A stretch of DNA of 64,000 bases from Deltaproteobacteria bacterium (GTDB lineage: Bacteria > Desulfobacterota > Desulfobacteria > Desulfobacterales > Desulfosarcinaceae): the NCBI GenBank assembly GCA_021824175.1, contig JAKALP010000030.1, positions 1 to 64,000 of the forward strand, read 5' to 3'. Below, in pieces: positions 34,500-43,694 of the stretch (position 1 is its first letter; each line of letters starts with the position of its first letter). The translations under genes and the position numbers were made by a program. The notes below the pieces were generated by a model. The model was not told the origin of the DNA. It saw nothing but the letters and a program-made list of their open reading frames with translations, and did no database searches.

Positions 34500-36314
34500 A
34501 TGAGTTCACCCCCATACATCATCGGCATCGATCTCGGCACCACCAACAGTGTCGTGGCCTATGTGGCGGCCGACACGCCGCGCGTGGAAGAGGCCCAAAT
34601 TCAGCTTTTTGAAATTCCCCAACTGGTGGACGCTGGCGTGGTGGCGGCGCGCCCCATCCTGCCTTCCTTTGTGCTGATGCCGCCCGAGCCGGGTACCCCG
34701 TCGGAAGATATGGCGTTGCCCTGGGACCCCGCGCCACCCTACGCCGTGGGTGAATATGCCCAGCGCCGGGGCCAGGAAGTGCCGCGGCGAGTGATTGCTT
34801 CATCCAAATCGTGGTTGTGCAACACCTTGGTGGACCGCAAGGCGCGCATTCTGCCCTGGGAGAGTGCGTCACCGGGCCAAGGGCAAACCGGCGTCAAACT
34901 CTCTCCGGTGGAGGCTTCGGCCGCTATTTTGAGGCACATCCGCCAGGCCTGGAATCATGTCATGGCCCGCGCCGATGCGGGCGTGGACGAACGTCTGGCC
35001 ATGGAGAATCAACGCATCTATCTCACCGTGCCGGCCTCATTTGACCCCGTGGCGCGCGAATTGACCGTGGCCGCGGCCCAGATGGCCGGTCTGCCCCAGG
35101 TGACCCTGCTGGAAGAGCCCCAGGCCGCTTTTTATGCCTGGCTTGCCCGGCAGGCCGAGCACTGGCGCCAGGCCGTGTCGCCGGGGGATCTGATTCTGGT
35201 GTGCGATGTGGGCGGCGGCACCACTGATTTCAGTCTGATCAAAGTCGGTGAAGACCAGGGAAATCTGGCTCTGGAGCGCATTGCCGTGGGCAATCATCTG
35301 CTGGTGGGCGGCAACAACATGGACCTGACCCTGGCGTATGCCCTGGCCCAGCAATTGGCCCAGGCCGGCACCAAGCTGGATGCCTGGCAGATGAACAGCC
35401 TGTGGCATGCCTGCCGCGGTGCCAAGGAAAAGATCCTTAACGACCCGGACTGCAAGGGCGTCCCGGTGGCCGTGTTGGGCCGCGGCAGTCGGCTGATTGG
35501 CGGCACCATCTCCACCGAATTGACGCGCGCCGCCGTGGAACGGGTGCTCAACGAAGGCTTCTGGCCGAGTTGTGAGCGCGATGAGCTTCCCAAGACCTCC
35601 CGGCGCAGCGGCATTCAGGAGTTTGGTCTGGCCTTTGAGGCTGAACCGGCCATTACCCGCCACCTGGCCGCTTTTTTGAACCGCAGCGGTCAAGGCGGGG
35701 CAGCCGTCATGCCCACGGCCGTGCTGTTCAACGGCGGGGTAATGAAATCGGCGCTCTTCCGGGAGCAGGTGTTGTCGATTCTGAATCGGTGGTCATCTGA
35801 AACCCCGGTTCGGGAAATTCAAGGTGCTGATTATGATCTGGCCGTGGCCCGCGGCGCGGCCTGCTTCGGCCTGGCCTGCCAGGGCAAAGGGGTGCGCATT
35901 CGCAGCGGTCTGGGCCGATCGTATTACATCGGCATCGCGGCCGCCATGCCGGCCGTGCCGGGCATGCCGGCCCCCACCAAGGCGCTGTGCGTGGCGGCCT
36001 TTGGCATGGAAGAGGGCAGTACGGCCGCCATTGCCGACCGGGAGTTCGTGCTGCTGGTGGGCCAGCCGGTGATCTTTGATTTTCTGGGGTCCACCACGCG
36101 CCAGGAAGATGCGGTGGGCCTTGTGGTTGAAGATTGGGAGGGCCAGATCCAGCCCATCACCACCCTGGAGACAGTACTGGAAGGCCAGGCCGGCCAGACC
36201 ATTCCCGTCACCCTGGAGCTGAAGGTCACCGAAGTGGGCACCCTGGAAGTATGGTGCGTGGCCAAGGAAGACCAGCGCCGCTGGAAACTGGAGTGGAATG
36301 TGCGGGAGCAGTAA
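34500..36314 (+). CDS. Hsp70-family chaperone-like protein, short form
   Basis: A 604-residue actin-fold ATPase. Phosphate-1 motif IDLGTTNSVVAY at 10-21, phosphate-2 motif LVCDVGGGTTDFSLI, and the adenosine region VLFNGGVMKS. An insert in the ATPase domain (residues 60-130) and a short C-terminal part of about 100 residues without the usual DnaK lid set it apart from DnaK. No dnaJ or grpE is adjacent. It likely acts with the longer Hsp70 encoded 2.7 kb downstream and with DUF2760. Client unknown. Confidence 0.88.
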   Translation: MSSPPYIIGIDLGTTNSVVAYVAADTPRVEEAQIQLFEIPQLVDAGVVAARPILPSFVLMPPEPGTPSEDMALPWDPAPPYAVGEYAQRRGQEVPRRVIASSKSWLCNTLVDRKARILPWESASPGQGQTGVKLSPVEASAAILRHIRQAWNHVMARADAGVDERLAMENQRIYLTVPASFDPVARELTVAAAQMAGLPQVTLLEEPQAAFYAWLARQAEHWRQAVSPGDLILVCDVGGGTTDFSLIKVGEDQGNLALERIAVGNHLLVGGNNMDLTLAYALAQQLAQAGTKLDAWQMNSLWHACRGAKEKILNDPDCKGVPVAVLGRGSRLIGGTISTELTRAAVERVLNEGFWPSCERDELPKTSRRSGIQEFGLAFEAEPAITRHLAAFLNRSGQGGAAVMPTAVLFNGGVMKSALFREQVLSILNRWSSETPVREIQGADYDLAVARGAACFGLACQGKGVRIRSGLGRSYYIGIAAAMPAVPGMPAPTKALCVAAFGMEEGSTAAIADREFVLLVGQPVIFDFLGSTTRQEDAVGLVVEDWEGQIQPITTLETVLEGQAGQTIPVTLELKVTEVGTLEVWCVAKEDQRRWKLEWNVREQ

Positions 36315-36350
36315 GCTAATTTCCGCTGGATTTTCGGAGGTCGGGTCATC

Positions 36351-37187
36351 ATGAAATACGCCAAATACCACGCCCTGGGCAATGACTACCTTGTGATCCG
36401 GCCGGAAGATGTGCAGGGGCAATTGGCGCCGGAAACCATCCGGCGGATCTGCCATCGCAATTATGGCGTGGGCTCCGACGGTATCCTGCTGGGACCGCTA
36501 AAGAGCACCTCCAGTGATTTCGGCTTGAAGATCTTCAACCCCGACGGCAGTGAAGCTGAAAAGAGCGGCAATGGGTTGCGGATCTTTGCGCGATTTTTAT
36601 GGGATGCGGGCGCGATTACGAGCGCCCCGTTTACGGTTGAAACCCTGGGGGGAGAAGTATTGTGCGAAGTCGCCCCCAGCGGAAGAAGTGTCAAGGTGGA
36701 GATGGGCGAGGTGCGCTTTGACAGTGCTTCCATTCCAGTAAAGGGACCGGCCCGGGAAGTACTGAACGAAGAGATGGAGATTGAGGGCCGCCGTTTGAAG
36801 TTCTGCGCGGCCACAGTGGGCAATCCCCATTGCGTGATCTTGTCGGAAACCCCAACGCCGGAAGTGGCCCGGCATTATGGCCCCAAGATAGAGACGGATG
36901 CCCGTTTCCCCAACCGCACCAATGTGCAGTTCATGGAAGTATTGGACCGCGACAATATCCGCATCGAGATCTGGGAACGGGGCGCCGGTTATACCCTGGC
37001 TTCGGGCAGCAGCAGCACGGCCGCGGCGGCCGTGGCGTTCAGGCTGGGCTTATGCCGAGCGGCCATCGCCGTCCACATGCCCGGCGGCATACTACGCATC
37101 GAGTTCAAGAACGGCTTTTTCGCCACCATGACCGGTCCGGTCACCAAGGTGTGCGAAGGGAGTATGGCCGGGGAGATGTTTGAGTAA
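36351..37187 (+). CDS. DapF-like isomerase-fold protein lacking both catalytic cysteines
   Basis: A 278-residue protein with the diaminopimelate epimerase fold (two lobes): KYHALGNDYLVI at the N-terminus, NPDGSEAEKSGNGLR, VGNPHCVI, and EIWERGAGYTLASG. In DapF the two active-site residues are Cys in GNGxRCF and ACGTG; here they are I78 (GNGLRIFA) and S218 (YTLASGS). Proton exchange by a Cys pair is therefore not possible as in E. coli. It may be a divergent isomerase or a non-catalytic member. Encoded between two Hsp70 genes on the same strand (36-base and 48-base gaps). Confidence 0.8.
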   Translation: MKYAKYHALGNDYLVIRPEDVQGQLAPETIRRICHRNYGVGSDGILLGPLKSTSSDFGLKIFNPDGSEAEKSGNGLRIFARFLWDAGAITSAPFTVETLGGEVLCEVAPSGRSVKVEMGEVRFDSASIPVKGPAREVLNEEMEIEGRRLKFCAATVGNPHCVILSETPTPEVARHYGPKIETDARFPNRTNVQFMEVLDRDNIRIEIWERGAGYTLASGSSSTAAAAVAFRLGLCRAAIAVHMPGGILRIEFKNGFFATMTGPVTKVCEGSMAGEMFE

Positions 37188-37235
37188 CAGTTGAACGTAA
37201 ACCATCTGGTTTGATTTTTGATATTACCCTTCTGA

Positions 37236-40091
37236 ATGCATATTGCCATGAAAGACCCGAAGAATTCTACCACAACGGAACCCTCCGCCGACCTTGGCGG
37301 TCGGCGCTTCATTATCGGCATTGACCTGGGCACCACCAATTCGGCCGTGGCCTACGTGGATCTGGCCGCACCCGCCCAGTCCCAGAATATCCAGCTCTTT
37401 GAAGTGCCCCAATTGACCGCCGCCGGCGTGTTCCAGCGCTTGCCGGTGCTGCCGTCTTTTCTCTACATCCCCGGCGAATTCGATATTGACCTGGCCGCCA
37501 CGCGCCATCCCTGGGCCAAACCCGAAGATGCCTTCGTGGGCTCCTGGGCCCGGGACCAGGGCGCCCAAGTACCGGGCCGGCTGGTATCGTCGGCCAAAAG
37601 CTGGCTGTGCCACTCCAAGGTGGATCGCCAGGCCCGCATTCTGCCGTGGGGCGCGCCCGAAGAAGTCTACAAACTCTCCCCGGTCCAGGCCAGCGCCGCA
37701 TACCTGGAGCATATCCGCAAAGCCTGGAATCACAGCCGCGGCGATGAAGAAGAACTCTTTCTCGAAAATCAGAGCGTGGTGCTCACCGTGCCGGCCTCCT
37801 TTGATGAAGTGGCCCGGGAACTGACGCTGGCCGCGGCCAGGTTGGCCGGTTACCGCCATGTGACCCTGCTGGAAGAACCCCTGGCCGCTTTTTACAGCTG
37901 GCTGGCCCGCCACGAACGCCAGTGGGATGCCTATGTGCAGCCGGGCCAGTTGATTTTAATCTGCGATGTGGGCGGCGGCACCACCGACTTTACTCTGGTG
38001 ACCCTCACGGCCGTGGCGGGCGGCAGCCCGCGTTTCGACCGTATCGCTGTCGGGGATCATCTGCTGCTGGGCGGCGACAACATGGATCTGGCGCTGGCCC
38101 GGCTGGTGGAAACCCAATGGCGCGGCCAGCAGCGCTCGGGGTTGGACACCAATCGCTGGAAGGCCTTGAGCCACCAGTGCCGTCAAGCCAAAGAGCGAGT
38201 GCTTTCGGGCCAGACGGATACGCAGCGCGTGACCCTCATGGGCGCGGGCAGCCGCCTGATCGCCGGCACCCTGAGCGCGGATCTCAACCGCACGATTATC
38301 GAGCAGACCATTCTGGAAGGATTTTTTCCATTGATTGATGCGGACCGGCAAGCGCCGGCGGCCCAGCGCCCGGCCATCGCCGAATTCGGGCTGCCCTATG
38401 AGTCGGAACCGGCCGTCACCCGCCATCTGATGCGCTTTCTGGAGCGCCACCGCCAGGATGTGACCGAGATCATCGGCCAGCCGGACCCCATGCCCGATCT
38501 GGTGCTGTTTAACGGCGGCGCCCTCAAGCCCGAGAGCCTGCAGCAGCGCATCATCGACGCGGTCTGCCGCTGGTTCAAAACCGCGTCCCCGCGGCGTCCC
38601 GGCAAGCTGGAAAACCCACACCACGATCTGGCCGTGGCCCTGGGCGCGGCCTATTACGGGCTGGTCAAAACCGGCCAAGGGGTGCGGGTGGGCAGCGGCA
38701 GCCCGCGCAGCTACTATCTGGGCGTGGCGGCTGGAACGGCCGAACCTGCGAATCTGCCCCAGGCCATCTGCCTGGTGGAGCGCGGCCTGGATGAGGGCAG
38801 CGCCATCCAGCCTGGAGAACAACGGTTTGAAGTCCTGGCCAATCAACCCGTGCGTTTCGAGCTTTTCAGTTCCAGTTTCCGCAGCCGGGACCGCATGGGG
38901 CAACTGGTGACCATCGATGATTCCTTCATCCCGTTGCCGCCGCTGCAAACCGTGATCCAGTACGGTAAGAAAGGAAGTAAAACCAGTCTGCCGGTGCGCA
39001 TCGAAGCCGAGTATACGGAATTGGGCACACTGTCGCTCTGGTGCCGCTCCCTGGTCAGCGACCATCGCTGGCAGCTGCAATTCCAGTTGCGCGACAGCGG
39101 AACGGCCGCGGCCGTGCGCGAAGAGATTGTGCTGGAAGACCGGGTGGTGGAGGCGGCCCGCCAGGCCCTGTTGGCCGCCTTTGGCAGTAAAGATCAAAAC
39201 CAGTTGAACGCGGTGGTGAAGAATATCAGTGCGGCCGTGGATCTGCCCCGCGAGCAATGGCCCCTGCGCCTGCTGCGCAACCTGGGCGATCTGCTGCTGG
39301 CCAATACCGACTTTCGGTCCCAGAGTGCGGCCCATGAGGCGCGCTGGATGAACCTCACCGGCTTTTGCCTGCGCCCAGGCTTTGGCGATGCCCTGGACGC
39401 CGAGCGCGTCAAACAAGTGTGGAAGCTGCAAAACCAAGGGGCGGTGCACGCCAATCAACCCCAGGTTCAGATCGAGTGGTGGATCATGTGGCGGCGATTG
39501 GCCGGCGGCCTCACGCCGGGGCAGCAGCGCCAGCTCAGTCAGGAGTGGAGCCGCTTGCTGCAGCCCAAGAAAGGCAAGGCCATCCGGCTGCCCCAGCAGC
39601 ATCAATTGGAGTTGTGGATGGCGGTGGCCAATCTGGAGCGGCTCTATGTCAAAGATAAAATCCAATGGGGCCGTCTGCTGCTGTCCCAGCTCAATCCGAA
39701 TCAGGCCAAGCATCAACTGCTGTGGTCCCTGGCGCGCATCGGGGCCCGTGAATTGCTTTATGGCTCCAATGACCGGGTGGTTGCGCCCCAAGAGGTCGTG
39801 CGCTGGATCGAAGAACTGCTCAAGGGCAAATGGCCCCAACCCAAAATGGCGGCCGCAGCCCTGGCCCAGCTTGCCCGCAAAACCGGCGACCGCACGCGGG
39901 ATGTGGAGGCCGGCGTGCGAAGCCGTATCCTCGAATGGATGGCGCCTTTGGATGGCGTTGGCGATCTACGCCGTTATCTTGAAGAAGTAGTCCCTATTGC
40001 CCAGCGGGAAGAACAAGATCTTTTTGGTGAATCACTGCCGGTGGGGCTTGTTTTGCACGGGCAGGCGGCCGAGGATGAGAAGGATTCATAG
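37236..40091 (+). CDS. Hsp70-family protein with long C-terminal extension (DUF3731-like)
   Basis: A 951-residue protein. Residues about 25-400 are an Hsp70 ATPase domain (FIIGIDLGTTNSAVAYVDL; LILICDVGGGTTDFTLV; LVLFNGGALKPE). Beyond about 600 it carries a helical extension of about 340 residues with repeated W and L patterns (WIMWRRLAGGLTPGQQRQLSQEW) that resembles DUF3731. It is a paralogue of the 604-residue Hsp70 upstream; their ATPase domains share the insert with SSAKSWLC/SSKSWLCN. Two in-frame ATGs lie at 37236 and 37248, and the ribosome binding site is weak. Last gene of the cluster. Confidence 0.87.
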   Translation: MHIAMKDPKNSTTTEPSADLGGRRFIIGIDLGTTNSAVAYVDLAAPAQSQNIQLFEVPQLTAAGVFQRLPVLPSFLYIPGEFDIDLAATRHPWAKPEDAFVGSWARDQGAQVPGRLVSSAKSWLCHSKVDRQARILPWGAPEEVYKLSPVQASAAYLEHIRKAWNHSRGDEEELFLENQSVVLTVPASFDEVARELTLAAARLAGYRHVTLLEEPLAAFYSWLARHERQWDAYVQPGQLILICDVGGGTTDFTLVTLTAVAGGSPRFDRIAVGDHLLLGGDNMDLALARLVETQWRGQQRSGLDTNRWKALSHQCRQAKERVLSGQTDTQRVTLMGAGSRLIAGTLSADLNRTIIEQTILEGFFPLIDADRQAPAAQRPAIAEFGLPYESEPAVTRHLMRFLERHRQDVTEIIGQPDPMPDLVLFNGGALKPESLQQRIIDAVCRWFKTASPRRPGKLENPHHDLAVALGAAYYGLVKTGQGVRVGSGSPRSYYLGVAAGTAEPANLPQAICLVERGLDEGSAIQPGEQRFEVLANQPVRFELFSSSFRSRDRMGQLVTIDDSFIPLPPLQTVIQYGKKGSKTSLPVRIEAEYTELGTLSLWCRSLVSDHRWQLQFQLRDSGTAAAVREEIVLEDRVVEAARQALLAAFGSKDQNQLNAVVKNISAAVDLPREQWPLRLLRNLGDLLLANTDFRSQSAAHEARWMNLTGFCLRPGFGDALDAERVKQVWKLQNQGAVHANQPQVQIEWWIMWRRLAGGLTPGQQRQLSQEWSRLLQPKKGKAIRLPQQHQLELWMAVANLERLYVKDKIQWGRLLLSQLNPNQAKHQLLWSLARIGARELLYGSNDRVVAPQEVVRWIEELLKGKWPQPKMAAAALAQLARKTGDRTRDVEAGVRSRILEWMAPLDGVGDLRRYLEEVVPIAQREEQDLFGESLPVGLVLHGQAAEDEKDS

Positions 40092-40112
40092 AAGCCATCT
40101 CAAAACCGCCAC

Positions 40113-40261
40113 TATAGTGCTTGAACGAAAACCCCATATTTTTCCAAGTTCAAGGCGGAGGCAAAATTTTAACCGCAGGAATACACGTAGTATTTCGAGG
40201 ATTAAAATTTTGCCCCAACGCAGAAATTGGGAAAATAGGGGATTTTCGTTCAAGCACTATA
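40113..40261. repeat. Large palindromic element, copy B
   Basis: Outer arms of about 35 bp (40114-40148 with 40227-40261; TATAGTGCTTGAACGAAAA) pair with four mismatches. Inner arms GGCAAAATTTTAA and TTAAAATTTTGCC flank the core CCGCAGGAATAC, CACGT, AGTATTTCGAGGATT (40173-40203). A trace of the usual outer end AAGCCATCTCAAAA is at 40093, just after the Hsp70 stop. It lies between convergent genes. Confidence 0.85.
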
Positions 40262-40267
40262 CAGCCT

Positions 40268-40675
40268 TCATTTCAATCCATTCTGATTGAAACAATCCGA
40301 GTAGGCCTTGTCAGTGCCCAGGATATGGTTGATCAGCCAATCGCTGAGAAATTGCAGGACCTGAATCGTCAGCCGTAACTGGCCGCCCGTGGAGCCGCTT
40401 TCAAATTCCGACACCTTTTGAATAAAGAACAGGTGTTCCTTTTTATGGTTCTGTGCTTCAGGGTATCCGAACTGTTTAAAATAATTCTCTTCGGTCTTGA
40501 AATGGACTTCGGCGTAGCTTTTAAGACCGCGTAGAATCAATTGAATCACATCGTCGCCTTTGCCCTGTCTGATGGCATCGGTCAGGGCGTTGATCATTTC
40601 AATCATCTTTTGATGCTGCTGGTCGATCTCGGCGACCCTTACGCTCAGTTTGTCACTCCATTGAATCAGGGCCAT
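40268..40675 (-). CDS. Bacteriohemerythrin
   Basis: A 135-residue four-helix bundle that binds O2 at a di-iron site. Ligands are readable: His in EIDQQHQKM, His and Glu in VHFKTEENYF, two His in HKKEH, and His/Asp in NHILGTDKAY. The start at 40675 has AAGGA six bases upstream; the frame extends 30 codons further up without a protein-like pattern. In anaerobes such proteins sense or buffer O2. Single gene. Confidence 0.92.
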   Translation of the reverse strand: MALIQWSDKLSVRVAEIDQQHQKMIEMINALTDAIRQGKGDDVIQLILRGLKSYAEVHFKTEENYFKQFGYPEAQNHKKEHLFFIQKVSEFESGSTGGQLRLTIQVLQFLSDWLINHILGTDKAYSDCFNQNGLK

Positions 40676-41150
40676 TTTTTGATCCTTTACTGCGGATGAA
40701 TCATCGAATTTCCTTCGTGGTCGCTCAATGCAACCATTCTCATCATGGACTGCCGCCTGGAGCAAGGCAACTTTGTGGCTCAGATGTCGTCAAAGGTTTG
40801 GCAGGAAGAGGAAGTATATTGCTTGTACCACTGCAACCCGGTTGAATCAAGCCGGGCCATTGGCTGGGTGTGAGTCATAACGGTTCCATGAAGTATGAGG
40901 TCTCCCCCATATCGTACACGTACTCGTACGCGTACTCGTACTCGAATGATTAAAAAAGTTTTTCGAGTACGCGTACGAGTACGAGTTCGACCTGCGTGAA
41001 AGCCACATCATGTCCACTCCGGACGCTCCTATTGAAGTTCTCTCTATCGATACCTCCCGAACATAGAGATTAACACTTTTACTTTGGTTATATAGCCATC
41101 TATAGAGCACTCTTGGCGAGTTCCATTAATAATCATTAAAGGTAGTTGCA
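40676..41150. other. Divergent gap with the GTACGC hairpin, copy 2
   Basis: About 475 bp between the hemerythrin and DoxX/MauE-like genes. The hairpin at 40914-40991 fills its centre. A 70-codon frame at 40745-40957 reads through the repeat (YTYSYAYSYS) and is not considered a gene. Confidence 0.55.
40914..40991. repeat. GTACGC/GTACTC hexamer hairpin, copy 2
   Basis: The left arm 40914-40946 (GTACAC, GTACTC, GTACGC, GTACTC, GTACTC) pairs with the right arm 40965-40991. The loop on the complementary strand reads AAAAACTTTTTTAATCATT, the same as copy 1 with two changes. The element is therefore inverted relative to copy 1. Confidence 0.85.
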
Positions 41151-41690
41151 TTGAGGCGGACTGTTCAGGCATCTATGGGCTCATACCGGGTGTTCGGCCA
41201 TCCTCTCACCACAAAGCCTCAAACCGTGGGGCAGTGGGCTTACTGCCTGGCCCGCATCATTCTGGCACTGATCTTCATCGGGTCGGCGGTGACCAAGCTG
41301 CTGGCCCCCAAATCCTTTGTTCTGATCATTGAAGCCTACGGCCTTATCCCTGAAGGATGGATATGGCCCGCGGGCCTTGCCCTGACGCTGGCTGAATTGC
41401 TGGCCGGCGTGGGCCTGCTCTTGGACACCCGCTGGTCTTTGAATGTTATTACCGGGTTGCTGCTGCTGTTCATGGGGATCTTAAGCTATGGTGTGTGGCT
41501 GGGGCTGGATGTGGATTGCGGCTGTTTTGGCCCCCATGATCCCGAAGGTGAAGCGTTTCATGGTCTGAAGCCGGCTTTGCTGCGCGATGCACTGATGCTG
41601 GCCGCCATTGGTTTTTTGTATTTTTGGCGCCGCCGACGGCGGCTGCTTTATCATCAATCCCAAATAATGGAGGTCAATCAAAATGCGTAA
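41151..41690 (+). CDS. DoxX/MauE-family membrane protein
   Basis: A 179-residue inner-membrane protein with four hydrophobic helices (about 30-50, 70-92, 98-118, 138-155). VDCGCFGP between helices 3 and 4 carries a Cys pair typical of MauE-type proteins, thought to move reducing equivalents across the membrane. The start is uncertain: TTG at 41151 with AAAGG upstream, or ATG at 41175 (8 residues shorter) with a weaker site. It overlaps the rhodanese gene by 8 bases. The pair may move or oxidise sulfur or thiols at the periplasmic side. Confidence 0.75.
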   Translation: MRRTVQASMGSYRVFGHPLTTKPQTVGQWAYCLARIILALIFIGSAVTKLLAPKSFVLIIEAYGLIPEGWIWPAGLALTLAELLAGVGLLLDTRWSLNVITGLLLLFMGILSYGVWLGLDVDCGCFGPHDPEGEAFHGLKPALLRDALMLAAIGFLYFWRRRRRLLYHQSQIMEVNQNA

Positions 41691-42198
41691 GAGTCTGGTG
41701 TTGATGCTGGCGGTGATGATGGTATTGGGTCTGGCCGGAAATCTTTTGGCCAAGGATAAATTCGAGCAAGAGGTGGAGACCGAAGCATCGGCCGTCAAGC
41801 TGGCGCGCGACGTGAAGGCCGGCGGGTACAACCTCGTGACCACCGAAGAGCTGAAAAAGTGGATCGATGAAAAGAAAGATATGATCATCATCGACACCAT
41901 GCCCTATGAAGACAGCTACAAAAAAGGCCATGTGCCGGGGGCCAAGCAGTTTCTCTTCCCCATTGCCGACATGAACGAGTGGGACGCCAAGGAGACCGCC
42001 GGCAAGACCAAGGAAGATTTCATGGCGTTGCTGGGAGCCGACAAAAACAAAACCATCGTGATTTACTGCGGCTTTACCAAATGCACCCGCAGCCATAATG
42101 GCGCGGCCTGGGCGGTCAAGCTGGGCTATACCAATGTCTACCGTCAACCGGGCGGGATTTTTGCCTGGAAAGGCGCGGGCTATCCGGTGGAGAAGTAA
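41683..42198 (+). CDS. Periplasmic rhodanese-like protein
   Basis: A 171-residue protein with a signal peptide (residues 1-23, LMLAVMMVLGLAGNLLA). A single rhodanese domain covers about 50-170, with active-site Cys in VIYCGFTKCTRS and the conserved DTMPYEDSYKKGHVPGA segment. It carries sulfur or transfers sulfane sulfur in the periplasm. It is coupled to the DoxX/MauE gene (8-base overlap). Confidence 0.88.
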   Translation: MRKSLVLMLAVMMVLGLAGNLLAKDKFEQEVETEASAVKLARDVKAGGYNLVTTEELKKWIDEKKDMIIIDTMPYEDSYKKGHVPGAKQFLFPIADMNEWDAKETAGKTKEDFMALLGADKNKTIVIYCGFTKCTRSHNGAAWAVKLGYTNVYRQPGGIFAWKGAGYPVEK

Positions 42199-42239
42199 AT
42201 GGAACGGTCATTACTTCGGAATCGTCGATGAAGGTTTAG

Positions 42240-42331
42240 ATCGTATTCGTACCCGGCGCAGCGGTATTTGTACTCTAATGAATTTACCAAATCATTTCGA
42301 GTACGAGTACGCGTACGAGTACGAGTACGAT
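42240..42331. repeat. GTACGC/GTACTC hexamer hairpin, copy 3 (left arm decayed)
   Basis: The right arm 42298-42331 (GTACGAGTACGCGTACGAGT...) is intact. The left arm 42241-42275 keeps only GTATTCGTAC, GTATTTGTACTC. The loop AATGAATTTACCAAATCATT keeps the AATCATT of copies 1 and 2. It lies between the rhodanese and selD genes. Confidence 0.8.
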
Positions 42332-42411
42332 TCGCTTTTTAGGTCATGACAAATGCGACCCAATCATGACCTCCTTGTAAAAAGATAGCGGAATGTTTAA
42401 GGTAGCCAGCC

Positions 42412-43473
42412 ATGAACCTCAAGCATCTATTTCAAAAACCGACCCTGCAGAGTCTATCCAAAACCTGCGGTTGAGCGGCCAAAATCGACCCGGTCGGGCT
42501 CGGTGAACTGCTGGCAGGCCTGAGCCCGGCCAATGATCCCAATTTGTTGATGGGGTATAAAACCAACGATGATGCCGGGGTCTATCGTCTCTCCGACGAT
42601 CTGGCCATTGTGGTGACGGCCGATTTCATCACCCCGCCGGTCAATGACCCATTTCAGTTTGGCCAGATCGCGGCGGCCAACGCCCTGAGCGATGTCTATG
42701 CCATGGGCGGCGCGCCCAAGGTGTGCCTCAATCTGGTCTGTTTTCCCTCCAAGCTCTTGCCCATGGAGCACCTGCACCAGATCGTGGCCGGCGCCGTGAG
42801 CAAAATCACCGAGGCTGGAGCAGTGCTGGCTGGCGGCCACTCGGTAGAGGACAGCGAGCCCAAATTCGGTCTATCGGTGGTGGGGCTGGTGCACCCCCAA
42901 CGCTTCTGGGCCAACGGCGGCGCGCGCCCCGGCGATGTGCTGGTGCTGACCAAACCCTTGGGCAGCGGCGTGCTCTTCAATGCCAATCTAAAAAACTGGG
43001 TGTCCGCGCCGGCCATGCAGGCCTGTATCGCAGCGTTGATCACCTTGAACAAGGGCGCCGCCGAGGCTATGCAAGGCTTTGAAATCCATGCCGCCACCGA
43101 TATCACCGGCTTTGGCTTGGCCGGGCATGCGCTGGAGATGGCCAAGGCGTCGGACGCCACACTTCAAATCGATGTGGCCGCCCTGCCCATCATGGATCAG
43201 GCCCTGGAGATGTACCGCAAAGGCGTCACCACTGGCACCAATGCGTTCAACCAGCAATTGGTGGCCAAGCACACCCGCCTGGAGGGCCAATATCCCCAAT
43301 GGCACCAGCAGATCCTATTTGATCCCCAAACCAGCGGCGGCCTTTTGGTGGCTCTGCCCGCGGCCCAGAGCGACGCCCTGGTCAAGGCCCTGAAAGCCGT
43401 TCCCACCCCCGCCGCCAACATCATTGGACGCGTACGGCCCTTTGAAGATCCCCACTATTTACAATTCCGGTAA
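42412..43473 (+). CDS. selD: Selenide, water dikinase with in-frame UGA (selenocysteine)
   Basis: A 353-residue selenophosphate synthetase that makes monoselenophosphate from selenide and ATP, the Se donor for Sec-tRNA. The true N-terminus is ATG 42412; codon 21 is TGA (42472-42474) in KTCG-U-AAKIDPVGLGELL, the place where other SelD proteins have the active-site Cys or Sec. The remainder reads on in the same frame to 43473: GYKTNDDAGVYRL, AIVVTADFITPP, LAGGHSVEDSEPKFGLSV. Frames that start after the TGA give a truncated protein. A bacterial SECIS hairpin should lie just after the UGA (42475 on; GAGC...GCTC arms are visible). No selA, selB or selC in the window. Confidence 0.9.
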
Positions 43474-43544
43474 ACATGCCATAGTTAATGGGAACCAGGG
43501 TGATTTGATCCGACTGCTCTAGAGCGAATGCCAATTTGTCTACT

Positions 43545-43600
43545 ATGAAGTTCATGAAGGGCATGAAGATTAATTTTTCTTCCTTCATGTTCTTCATGCG
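43545..43600. repeat. ATGAAG-type simple palindrome
   Basis: ATGAAGTTCATGAAGGGCATGAAG (43545-43568) pairs with CTTCCTTCATGTTCTTCATG (43579-43598). The repeat unit is ATGAAG-like. It lies between selD and the next gene. Words of the GTTGATTG-type occur at 43641-43662 (CCAATCAACTAATCAAC). Confidence 0.65.
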
Positions 43601-43694
43601 CTTGGTGATGAATCGTTTGTATTCCATTGGGTTTTCCTTTGACCAATCAACTAATCAACCTCTATACCTTTATCGAAATACAGGAGGCACAAAT

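Noticed and set aside
40745-40957. 70-codon frame ending in YSYAYSYS, first thought to be a HicB-like remnant
   Set aside because: Only a weak resemblance in one short stretch, and the end is the translated hexamer repeat.
42544-43473. SelD starting downstream of codon 21
   Set aside because: The homology continues upstream through the TGA to ATG 42412; the shorter frame lacks the active site.
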